Source of the DNA: Pyrus communis
Lineage: Eukaryota; Streptophyta; Magnoliopsida; Rosales; Rosaceae
Direction of reading: 5' to 3'
Assembly (NCBI RefSeq): GCF_963583255.1
Contig: NC_084819.1
Location: 21,507,460 to 21,571,459, forward strand
DNA length: 64,000 nt
This document shows positions 12,993 through 22,800 of the stretch, in pieces (within the stretch, counting starts at the first letter, position 1; the number at the start of each line of letters is the position of its first letter). The position numbers and the translations under genes are program-made. The notes below the pieces were generated by a model. That model ran no database searches. It was given only the letters and a program-made list of their open reading frames with translations, and was not told where the DNA came from.

Positions 12993-14127
12993 CTCAAGGG
13001 ACAAACTAAAAACTGAGTTCTCTCGTTTTCCCGGGAAATCAAGCTTCTTTGATCGCACTTCAAATTTTCCGGTAAAACTTGTGTGACGAAAACCCAACAG
13101 AAAGGAACTTTCTTTGCGTTTGATTTCTATTTTCTAAGAAGAAAAACAACAAAACGAAGAGAACCCAGATCGAATATAAACTAGATCGGATAAAGGGTTC
13201 CTGAAAGAGGCCAAAACAAGCAGGAAAGCGTAAGGTGAAACCGGGAAGACCGGCGAGAGGACGAGAGTTATAAGAGGGAGTGGAGGAAGATGAGGAGGAG
13301 GTGGAGACCGGTAATGGGTAATCTGTGAAGGGTCAGGAAAGAGAAGGAAAAAGGGAAAGGAGGAGGTTTGGCCATTGAAGGAGGAAGAGAAGAAGCTGAA
13401 GGTAAAGGCCCATCAAATGTCTCTCCGATCTCTCAGATCCTGGTGACTTCTGACGAGATGTGGATGAGAATTGATGACTGAATCAGAGAGAAACTCTGAT
13501 TTTTCGGTGGATGATTAATTAGCTAATAGGTGATCTGATTTTTATTGACACTTCATATTTAGTCAAAGATTTGGTCTTTAACATTATTGCCCACCGTTTA
13601 ACAAAGACTAGACTTATATATGTGAATGGGTACTATCTATATTCGACATGATAAAAATATGATACGAAAAATAAAATAAATGTAGCATTATTCTTTTATT
13701 CTTTTATGATTTATACAATATTTTATATTTGTATTCACCTTTGGTCAATCACATAATAAACTAATAATAATAATTAGATTTACATTTGCTATTAATTTGA
13801 GTAGAATTTAAAATTTTCTCTTAGATAGAGAGGTACCAATGGATTGTAGTTCTAGTGGCAACGATATCTATTTCCAATTAATTTAAATTGTAAAGAAAAT
13901 ATTCAAACTTGAGTGTATTAGGAGAGTACATATGTTATACGACGACGATCATGTCTTTTAAATTGAAATTTTTTTTCTTTTTTTATCAATAAATTAAACT
14001 TTCCTTTTAGACAAAAGTGATATTTTATTGTATATCATTTCATTATATGAAGGTAAGCAATATATTGCCTTTGTGGGTAGAACATTTCTCTTCAATCCAC
14101 TACGTTTTAGGTTCAAATTATTTCGCA

Positions 14128-14250
14128 TGTGGTCCAATATCTTAGTGGATATGCTGTTAGGTTTTCATTCATGCGTCCTGGGTTCGAAACATTCCATCTT
14201 TCTGAATTAATGTAACAATTTGGGATCCTCTCTCATCCTCTTAATAATAA
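14128..14250 (+). mobile_element. SINE-like copy, first of two in tandem
   Basis: GGTCCAATATCTTAGTGGATATG recalls a tRNA A-box region, and GGTTCGAAAC at 14180-14189 fits a B box; AATTAATGTAACAATTTGGGATCC follows. A diverged second copy begins 45 bases downstream, and a third lies on the minus strand in GT47 intron 2. Confidence 0.5.
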
Positions 14251-14294
14251 TATTTAAAACAAAAAGTACATAGTATATAGAACGTACAATATAT

Positions 14295-14420
14295 ATGGTC
14301 CAATATATTAGTGAATAAAGTGTTAGATTTCTACCATCAAGGTTCGAAACTCTCTCATCCCTTAAATTATTGTAATAGTTTCAAATTATCCCCCTCCTTC
14401 TAATACTCATAAAAAAAAAA
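14295..14420 (+). mobile_element. SINE-like copy, second of two in tandem
   Basis: ATGGTCCAATATATTAGTG, then GTGTTAGAT, then the B-box-like GGTTCGAAAC at 14341-14350, then CTTAAATTATTGTAATAG and an A-rich end at 14410-14425. It parallels the copy at 14128 base for base in its landmarks. Confidence 0.5.
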
Positions 14421-14684
14421 AAATAATGCACAATCTAGTGTAACAAATGTTTTAGCTTAAAAAATGTTGCCATTAAGGGCAAACGTGGGTTGGATCTATT
14501 GATCAAATTAATGTGTGTTTACCGTTGAGAACCTGGATCCAATTATACTTTCATAAGAGGGAGGGAAATGGGCGCATTTGGTAACTTATGGTAATTTGGT
14601 TTTATCATTTCAAAGTGTTTTCTTGTTTATTTTGTTTTATCATCCTCTAGATATCGATCAATTAATATCGACGCACGAATCTGT

Positions 14685-14850
14685 GATCGACTTCTGCTTG
14701 CGCCCAAGTGGCTCTGGAAGTGGCAAGTCCTAGCGTGGTGGAGGCAACTAAGTATGCAGGGTGTCCCGGTGCTCATTTTCAACTACCATGCAGTACCATT
14801 GGATGATGTTCTTGATTGGAGCAAGTTTTCATATACATGTAGGAAATCCC
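14685..14850 (+). pseudogene. Decayed last-exon fragment of a GT47 gene
   Basis: The sequence reads, with small indels, as the exon-4 core of the GT47 genes: CTTCTGCTTGCGCCCAAGTGG (Phe-Cys-Leu-Arg-Pro-Ser-Gly), GAAGTGGCAAGTCCTAG, GTGGTGGAGGCAA, TATGCAGGGTGTCCCGGTGCTCATT and GATGATGTTCTTGATTGGAGCAAGTTTTC. One inserted base in GGCTCTGGAAGTGG, extra bases in GCAACTAAGTATGC and a lost base in GGGTGTCCCGG shift the frame. It lies 4 kb beyond copy 2, across the CBSX6-like gene, so the GT47 cluster once reached further or this piece was moved. Confidence 0.85.
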
Positions 14851-15199
14851 AAAAACAACAGGTGCTGCTGCTCGCTAATAGACTAATAGTAATATATATT
14901 CCCAGACAAGCAGCACAAGTAAACAAAACCAAATTAAACACGAGAAAATAACAACCGAACAAATTAAGTATCCATATATCCGTCCGCCATCCATGCATGA
15001 CGACGGAGCTTATTCCAAGACAGACATGACATACGAACACAGTGCTGAAACTCAAGGAAAATAAAGGCCAGACATGACATACGAAAGAGCTTAATCATGC
15101 AACAGCTGCATGCAATGCAATCTTCCCGATTCCTCAGCAATTCAGGATGATCATATTGTCTCGTGGGAGGGGTCTGTCGGTACGCTAGCCATTTCCACT

Positions 15200-15590
15200 T
15201 CATTTTGCATCCCGCACCGGGAACTTAAAGTGCGAGTGTTGACTTCCCACTCGATAATATCTACATAACACGAGCCTCCTGTGGGCAAAATGCACGAGGG
15301 TGGTGACCCTTACAGCAAACTGGACAAAGCTTATAGTCATGGCGGCATTCTCAGTCCGACAAAATATGCAATTATACTTATTGAGTTGAGTCGGAGGACC
15401 TTCAACAGCCTTTTCTTCTTCTTCTTCAAGTCGGCATCGACTAAGACAGTCTTCAACAGCCTTTTCTTCTTTCTTCTCATTCTTCTTCTTCTTTGAAATT
15501 GAAGTGTTGGGTTGAGTCAGAGGGTCTTCAACAGCCTTATCATCTTCTCCAAGTCGGAGTTGACTCAGAATCTTCAACAGCCCGTCTTCT
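15200..15590 (-). pseudogene. Unrecognised Cys/His-rich frame with acidic repeats, probably broken
   Basis: The minus-strand frame 15577-15200 begins MKILSQLRLGEDDKAVED and holds three degenerate units around KAVEDPLTQ, KAVEDCLSRCR and KAVEGPPTQLN, matched in DNA by repeated TCTTCAACAGCC. Just after the repeats a second frame reads ECRHDYKLCPVCCKGHHP then RAFCPQE, which looks like a small zinc-binding fold and more protein-like than the first frame; a TGA sits directly before it. This pattern fits a gene with a frameshift or an unrecognised intron. I do not recognise the family, and no function is proposed. Confidence 0.35.
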
Positions 15591-16249
15591 TTATTCTTAT
15601 CTGTTTGTCAGCAAATCGAAATGTACACACAAGTAGAACTGGCCAAACGTACAAATTAGGTTTACAATGGTTTTATATGTAAATCCAACCTGATAGCTCC
15701 TATTTAAATATTGATGCCAGTCGAGCTTAAAATTTCTTACTTAGATAGTGGGCATGTGCCAATAGGTCGTAGTTATAGTGACAACAATATGCTACTTCAA
15801 ATTACTCTAAATTGTGGAATTGATAATTCGAACTCAAGTGGATTGAGAAAGCATGTTGGATACAATGTGGTTACGCTCATGTTTGTCGCATTGAAATTTT
15901 CATTTTCAACAAAATGGTATTCTATTATAAAACATTGAAAATAAGGAAGTGATTTAGGTGATATACACAAAAACTGAGTTCTCAAAATTTCCGTTAAATT
16001 GAATTTGATTTTTTTTTTTCTCTGGTATATTGTTAACTGAGCCCAAAGTAGTATTGGATCCAATTTACAGGTGTATCATTCCATTACCAGCCCACACAAC
16101 TGGGCTCACCCTCTCACTTAAAAAGCAAATAATTAAATAATTAAATAAAAAAGCAAAGGGAAAGAAGCTTTAATGGCCTCCTTTTTTCCACATTCCATAT
16201 TCGTGTTTGGTTCTTCCTCACTGCATTTTGCTCCATTTTCACCTGTAAG

Positions 16250-16309
<60 letters not shown>

Positions 16310-16581
16310 CACGAATGAGTTATCACTTTGCGTTCTTGTTTTTCTAATTGTCCAAAGATTTTGCTTCTCATCCATCTCTTCAAGATGGGGTTTTTCTGCT
16401 TTTACCCCTGCGGTAGGTAAAATTTATAGCTACTGCCACTGAGCTTTGTCTTTAGCTTGTCCAATATTTTGCTTCCAATCCATATTGGGGAAGATGGTCT
16501 GTAGCTTTTCATCCTTGTTATTGCCTTAATTTACAGCTGCTGCTGTTCTTCAACCCCTCTGAAAACCCTCTATTTTAAGCC
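15590..16581. promoter_or_regulatory. Upstream region and leader of CLAVATA2
   Basis: It contains a (CT)n run at 16252-16306 of the kind often found in plant 5' leaders. A short upstream frame from 16173 to 16442 crosses the CT run and ends before the main ATG at 16582; if transcription starts before 16173 it would be an upstream ORF. No TATA box could be assigned with confidence. Confidence 0.45.
16252..16306. repeat. (CT)n microsatellite in the CLV2 leader
   Basis: About 27 CT units without interruption, 276 bases before the CLV2 start codon. Confidence 0.95.
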
Positions 16582-18774
16582 ATGGAGCACAAATGGGTTT
16601 CAGGTTTTTGCCCCTGTAACCCTCTTAAATTACGTGCACTGCTACTGATATTCTTGGTGCTTGTATGCTCAAACCTTTCTCAGTGTTTTGATATTTACCC
16701 ACAAGACAAAGACTCAGTCTTGCTGTTTAGGTCATTGGTCCAAGACCCTAGCCAGAGCTTGTCCAGCTGGGTTGGTTCTAATTGTACCAACTGGACCGGA
16801 ATCACCTGCGAAAACCAGACCGGCAGAGTGGTTTCGGTTAACTTGACCAACATGAACTTGTCTGGCCAAATTCACCCCAGTTTGTGCAAACTTCCATTTC
16901 TCGAACATTTGGTTTTGTCTGAAAACAACTTTACTTCCCCAATTCCGTTGTGTTTCGGTTCGTTGCGCAGTCTGAAAACCCTGCATCTCGATCACAATAG
17001 GTTTCAGGGGATTGTGCCCGATACACTCATGAAGCTTAGGCAGCTGAAAGAACTTGTTTTGAATGGTAACAACGATTTGGGAGGGCTTATTCCTTGGTGG
17101 GTTGGTAACTTCTCGGCTCAGTTGGAGAAACTAGATATTGGGTTTAATTCGTTTCATGGGGAGATTCCTGAAAGCGTGTATTACTCGAAATCTTTGAAGT
17201 ATTTAGATCTTGGGAACAATAATTTATCTGGTATTTTGAGTGACTTTCACCAATCTTTGGTCTTTCTCAATCTTGGATCGAATCAGTTTTCCGGTACTTT
17301 GCCTTGTTTCTCTGCTTGTGTTCAGTCTCTTAGAGTTTTGAATCTGGCTAACAATTCTGTTGTGGGAGGAATGCCGACATGTATTGCTTTGCTTCAAGGT
17401 TTGAATCATCTGAACCTTTCATTCAACCACTTGACTTATGAGATATCTCCAAGGCTTGTGTTTTCGGAGAAGCTTCTTGTCTTGGACTTGAGTAACAATG
17501 AGTTGTCTGGCTCTCTTCCGAGCAAGATTGCAGAGACAACAGATAAATCCGGGCTTGTTCTTCTTGATCTGTCTCACAACAGTTTCTCTGGTGAAATCCC
17601 ATTGAAGATTACCGAACTGAAAAGCTTGCAGGCCCTGTTTCTGTCATACAATCTTCTTGTGGGGGAGATTCCGGCAAGGATTGGAAATCTGACTTACCTC
17701 CAAGTGATTGATCTCTCGCACAACTCTCTATCAGGCTCAATTCCATTGAACATCGTCGGATGTTTTCAGCTGCTTGCATTGATACTCAACAACAACAATC
17801 TTTCTGGTGAAATTCAACCGGAGCTTGATGCATTGGACAGCTTGAAGATACTGGACATTAGCAACAACAAGATATCTGGTGAGATCCCGCTTACTTTAGC
17901 AGGCTGTAAATCTCTGGAGATTGTAGATTTCAGCTTCAACAATCTCTCCGGAACCTTGAGTGATGCAATCACCAAATGGTCAAACCTCAGGTATCTGTCC
18001 CTAGCTCAGAATGAATTTAACGGAAATCTGCCCAGCTGGCTCTTTACTTTTCCGGCTATCAGAATGATGGATTTCTCAGGAAACAAATTTTCGGGCTTCA
18101 TACCAGATGCCAACTTTAACATGAGCAAAAATTTTAACAATGGAGAGCTTGGTAAAATGCTGAGAGAGCCATTTGCTACAACACACAGTGCGGATACAAA
18201 AGTTTTTATTGTTGTCACTACTGGCACTGAATTAAGCTTCAATTATGTACTATCTTCGATGGTGGGAATTGATTTCTCTAATAATGTGCTAGATGGGGAG
18301 ATTCCAGGGGGGCTATTCACATTACGTGGTTTGCAATACCTAAACTTGTCACGTAATTTTCTTCGTGGTCATGTTCCAGATGTAGAGAAGATGTGGGGTT
18401 TAAGGGCCTTAGATGTATCGCACAATTCTTTGTCAGGTCATATTCCCGGAAACATTTCCAGCCTTCAAGACCTGACTCTTCTGAATTTGTCATATAACTG
18501 CTTCTCTGGATTTGTTACAAAGCAGCAAGGATATTGGAGGTTCCCAGGAGCATTTGCTGGAAATCCAGATTTGTGTTTGGAGTCCTCTGATGGAGGGTGT
18601 GACCCGGCAAGCATCCCCGTGGTGCCTGGGAAGGCATTCGAAGGGGAAGAGGTTGAGGGGCGGATTTCTGTTTGGGTTTTCTGTCTAAGTGCTTTCCTCA
18701 GTTTCTACTTTACAGGAGTCGCCCTCTTTTGCTCAGCTCGAGCACGAAATTACATTCTCCAGACAAAAGCTTAG
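16582..18774 (+). CDS. CLV2: CLAVATA2 receptor-like protein
   Basis: An uninterrupted 730-aa frame with no intron, as in Arabidopsis CLV2 (At1g65380, about 720 aa). Order: signal peptide to about residue 36; N-terminal cap ending SNCTNWTGITCEN; roughly 20 extracellular leucine-rich repeats (for example LKSLQALFLSYN, NLTYLQVIDLSHNSLSGSIP, LDSLKILDISNN); a non-LRR island at about 515-560; four closing repeats; then the CLV2-type membrane segment VWVFCLSAFLSFYF and the short tail ending SARARNYILQTKA. There is no kinase domain. CLV2 acts at the plasma membrane with the pseudokinase CORYNE to perceive CLE peptides that limit stem-cell number, and also in root and nematode CLE responses. The tail and the central repeats are nearly identical to the Arabidopsis protein as I recall it, so the call is firm. 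Confidence 0.97.
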   Translation: MEHKWVSGFCPCNPLKLRALLLIFLVLVCSNLSQCFDIYPQDKDSVLLFRSLVQDPSQSLSSWVGSNCTNWTGITCENQTGRVVSVNLTNMNLSGQIHPSLCKLPFLEHLVLSENNFTSPIPLCFGSLRSLKTLHLDHNRFQGIVPDTLMKLRQLKELVLNGNNDLGGLIPWWVGNFSAQLEKLDIGFNSFHGEIPESVYYSKSLKYLDLGNNNLSGILSDFHQSLVFLNLGSNQFSGTLPCFSACVQSLRVLNLANNSVVGGMPTCIALLQGLNHLNLSFNHLTYEISPRLVFSEKLLVLDLSNNELSGSLPSKIAETTDKSGLVLLDLSHNSFSGEIPLKITELKSLQALFLSYNLLVGEIPARIGNLTYLQVIDLSHNSLSGSIPLNIVGCFQLLALILNNNNLSGEIQPELDALDSLKILDISNNKISGEIPLTLAGCKSLEIVDFSFNNLSGTLSDAITKWSNLRYLSLAQNEFNGNLPSWLFTFPAIRMMDFSGNKFSGFIPDANFNMSKNFNNGELGKMLREPFATTHSADTKVFIVVTTGTELSFNYVLSSMVGIDFSNNVLDGEIPGGLFTLRGLQYLNLSRNFLRGHVPDVEKMWGLRALDVSHNSLSGHIPGNISSLQDLTLLNLSYNCFSGFVTKQQGYWRFPGAFAGNPDLCLESSDGGCDPASIPVVPGKAFEGEEVEGRISVWVFCLSAFLSFYFTGVALFCSARARNYILQTKA

Positions 18775-19291
18775 CGTAATGTTACGTGTAGATGTCGATG
18801 ACAACAATAAGCTGTAAATTTTAATTACTCCTTTCTAATGGATGAGTTTGTTCTTCCATGTTTTGCTGACATAGAACTTAGCTGTTGGCACGCACAATGC
18901 TCATAATAATATGCCATAACATCAACTATATATTCCTCAGTTTTGAATGCATTTTCTCTAACAATGTGGCCGAAAACAGGTGCCGGAACTCAAAAATTCG
19001 AAACTAACAGTGTAAGAAAGTTATTCGTCGTAAATAAGAACGAGCAAAACATCCCCGCCCAATCGCGACATCTTTTTGCCATGCCCAATTCAGAAGTTGG
19101 CTCTCTTAACTCAGATGCACGCCTAAAGATTCATTGGCATGTGATTTTTGTTGGCCACTGAGAATTGTTGGCAGGAGCTCCAATCCACTGCAAAGAAGTA
19201 TAAGAAAGGAGGCAGAGCACCCATCTGATCCATTTCCCAGCATTCTCCTCAAGTGCTACGCGACGTGTAATATGCACACCGAGAACGAGTT
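18775..19291. other. Convergent 3' ends of CLV2 and TGD3
   Basis: The two genes face each other across about 520 bases, which must hold both 3' UTRs and polyadenylation sites. No further frame is convincing here. Confidence 0.6.
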
Positions 19292-22200
19292 CTAATATTT
19301 AATCGGGCCGTCCAAGCTCCCGGAAGCAAACTGAAAACAACACCCACAGAAAAGGTAAGTACTCGGTCTTAGGATCATGATTCATTGCAGTACCAAAATT
19401 GTCGTTACCTGTTGAACGATTGGATTTGTTGAGGTTGTGAATTCATGAGTCATTCCTTGCCACATTATCTTGCCCTCGTAGAGAAACAACAGCCTATACA
19501 TGTTGAATTTGTATATACTCTGTTTAAAACACGTATTAAACAATCAACGCAACTGTTCAATAATAACACGACAATTTGGATGAGGCACGTAACCTGTCAA
19601 CAGCTCGTCTGATGGTACTATGTTGGTGAGTAACAACAACATAAGATGCGATCTGCCCAGGTTTCTTGATTGCATCGCGACCTTTTGTATGGACAGAGCG
19701 GATGAGGTCTTCTACCACAGTAGAAGCAATAGGATCAAGTCCAGCTGTTGGCTCATCATATAAGAGCACCTGTTGAAGGGCGTCAAAGACTGTCAGGACT
19801 CGTGAGAACACAGTACACAACTACATACTAAACTCGGATGATACTAATGATACGTGTGACTATGAAGGAATGCAATGGGAATCACGACTCGCGAAACATT
19901 CTACAGTTCTGCAAACATTATCTAAGGAAACAAACTAAATAAAGAACACAACAAAGCTATCATCTTCTCAAAATACCTCTGGCTCTATCGCCTCCTTTGT
20001 GGTATCATAAATTATGGATCGAGCCAGAGCAACTCGTTTCTTCATTCCACCAGATAGCTCCGAAGGTAATCGATCCTCAACTCCCTAAACAAACAACCGA
20101 GATTGATTCAAACAAACTTGAAAGTCAGAGTCGACTCTTTTCTATTTTTTTTCTTGGTAGCGGTGGTGGGGTTAGTTGGCGAGCACGCCGAGCAGTGATA
20201 TCAAAACATTACATCCCATACTAACAAGATCATTAGAAGACAGTTGATGGCGAGGGTAAGAAGATGCTCAGAAATTATCTTAGTGAAAAAAATCACATGT
20301 GGTGTTGCCGAGGGTGGGGGGGTTAAGTTGAGGAAGGTTTTGCAGACTAATAAATTGACACTTTAAGCATATACCTTTAACCCGACTGCGGCCAAGCTCT
20401 CAGTCACAAGCTTTGAAATTTGATCCTCGGGCATGCTCGAATTTTCATACCTAATCAATTAACAACATGAATTATACTTCGGCATTTTCTATTGAAACCT
20501 ACACTATCACTCCTAACAGTGCAAATGAATGCACAAAGAATTTAAAGCTGACTTACAGAAGGAAACCAACATTTTCACGAACAGTCAAAGAATCAAATAG
20601 TGCAGCGCTCTGAAACACCTGTTACATAGTAGATAAATGCATTAAAAGATATATATTTTTTGTTTGGATATAAGTGAACTGAAAAGAAAAAAAAAAATAG
20701 ATAACCCTAGCATAACAGTGAAGTTTACCAATCCAATCCGAAGACCAGACATCTCATCATCGCTGATCAAACCAACTCTCTTTCGACCTCGAATGTACAC
20801 CTCTCCCTGCTCGTTACACAAAGGACAAATCTATATAAGAGAACAATAACTAACTCATGGAAGCTCATTAAAATCTAAACACAAGTTAATGCAACAAAGG
20901 GCATAATATGAAAACCAGCTTAACTATCAACCTTGTCAGGAGTGAGAAGCCCTGCCATAATCTTCAGAACTGTAGATTTTCCCGTGCCAGAAGGCCCAAT
21001 TATTCCAACAGCTTCGCCATGCCTAATCTATAAATGAATCCACGAATGAACAATAATTTCTTTTATTAGACACAGAAATTATATTGAAAATACAGGAAAG
21101 CACAAAGTAGTGAAAGGAAGACCAGTAACACATTCTATGTTAAAGAAAAATATTATAGAAAAAATACACGGGTTAAGAAAGAAGAAAACAGTCCTAAACA
21201 ACACCATTCCCATCCTTAAAAAAGAGTACCATCCTTGTTTCTTTCGTTCTAGAAATCCCATCGCAACGCTTTCCCAGACTACTGAATTGAAGAAAAACCC
21301 AAACTGGATAACAATCTACTGTGTAACTCATAAGCCAAATAGAGACTTGACTCCTCTTCTTTTCGGAACATATTTAGTTCCCGGGGTAAAGAAAGCAGCG
21401 AATTCCTCTTCTAAAGTAAATCACTAGTCTTCAAAAGACAAAGGTTCAAGCTAAAGAAGTTAAACTTTTGAAACGCTTGATCAGGAACTATCAGTCACAG
21501 GACAATGGCAAAGTTCACACATATGCTACCTCCACATAGGACCAATGCATATAAATTCTTAAAACAACTGAAAAGACTTATATAATATGAATTAGATTCA
21601 CCTTGAAGCTCACACCTCTCAATATATGCTTCTCACCAAACGATTTGTAGACGTCTCTACACTCGATTAGAACATCAGAGTCATCCTTGGGCTCCCAAAC
21701 TGTACTCAAATCCTCTGATTTAAATGAATCCTGATCAGAAAGACCCTGTCAGCCACAGCTACGATTTATTGATCTGAATTAATTTCCGCTACTGCAAACA
21801 TCAAATTACACATTTCATGTGTCCAATGGAATCCAACATGGTGATAAAAACACAATGCAAGTTTTCCGAATTGCAACTTGTCAATGCCTGTCGAATCCAG
21901 GACCAAGTGAAAATGCGGGGTTTACAAAGCCACCAGGTCAGAAACGACCGGCATTTTCCTAACAGTAAGCAATAAAGCTAATACCATATCTCAATAGTAA
22001 AGTAGCACATTACATAAGATAAATGAAAACTACGAAAAACGATCAGAAATATCAAATCGGTAGACAAAACCACAACACAAAGATTTGTCAAATAACAATA
22101 CAATGTAGGTGTCAATAGAAGCCAAGTAAGCCTACAAAATGGTTGCTTTAGTAAATGGATTAAGAAAAAACATGAGTTATTCAAAGACAAAAACATGACT

Positions 22201-22432
22201 TCTTCAAAGGTTGTCTGAGACTTACCTCGAATTTAGCTGCAAAGGATTCATCGCTCCGCAGTTTGGGGGGAGGCTCCATACAAGCACACAAAACGTTTCT
22301 TTGCTCTCCCTTTTGCTTGTCACTACTACAATTGATCGTCCTTGCAAATCTAACGGACCGAGAAAAACCATCGGATGTGAAGCCGTTGGATGTCGCCAGA
22401 GGAAACAACACTGAATTCGACACAGAAACCAT
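19292..22432 (-). CDS. TGD3: TGD3, plastid lipid-import ABC ATPase
   Basis: Ten exons on the minus strand: 22432-22226, 21730-21602, 21027-20932, 20806-20729, 20618-20557, 20450-20375, 20084-19977, 19769-19594, 19493-19409 and 19330-19292, giving 351 aa (Arabidopsis At1g65410 is about 345). A start at 22459 would add nine residues. The first 65 or so residues look like a chloroplast transit peptide. Then follow [14 protein letters not shown], Walker [10 protein letters not shown] (about 123-131), Q-loop VFQSAALFD (Gln about 173), signature LSGGMKKR (about 226), Walker [14 protein letters not shown] (Asp-Glu about 257-258) and the switch VVTHQHS (His about 300); the end is [10 protein letters not shown]. 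All catalytic motifs are intact. TGD3 is the stromal ATPase of the TGD1-TGD2-TGD3 importer, which brings ER-derived lipid into the chloroplast. All introns are GT-AG. Confidence 0.95.
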
Positions 22433-22459
22433 GGTTCTGGGTCGCAGAACGATATTCAA

Positions 22460-22800
22460 TTATCGGCCAAACAATCAAATTTTTAAAGCAATTGAGGCCG
22501 TTGGTGTTGGAAATTTGTGATTTTGAAGACGACCCAGATCAGATTATAGGACGAAGACCAGTTCTGGAAGCAATTCGGGTTGTAAATAGTGGAAAATTGA
22601 TGAATTTGTAGGCGACCCAGATCAGTTTTTGGGTCAAAACGCCCAGAAGAGAAACCAATTGAATGCAATATGCCGGGAGGAATTGCCGCGATTGTGGAAT
22701 AGCTGTTGTGGCGGCTGCGCGGGTGGGGGGAAAGAGGTCGGCTTTTTCTGAAAGCACGTGACTTTTGTTGGGGATTTTCTCATGCCTTGCTTGGGTTTAC
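22460..22800 (-). promoter_or_regulatory. Leader and promoter side of TGD3
   Basis: GC content is higher than in the flanks and there is no conserved frame. Frames read here on either strand overlap the TGD3 leader and look spurious. The CACGTG at 22755-22760 is a G-box-type hexamer; its use is not shown. Confidence 0.4.

Larger units (their letters stand above)
13000..14650. other. Promoter side of the CBSX6-like gene and AT-rich spacer
   Basis: 13000-13500 is purine-rich on the plus strand (CT-rich in the gene's direction), as expected for a plant leader and promoter. From 13520 it turns AT-rich with no coding frame. Two SINE-like copies at 14.1-14.4 kb are listed separately. Confidence 0.5.
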
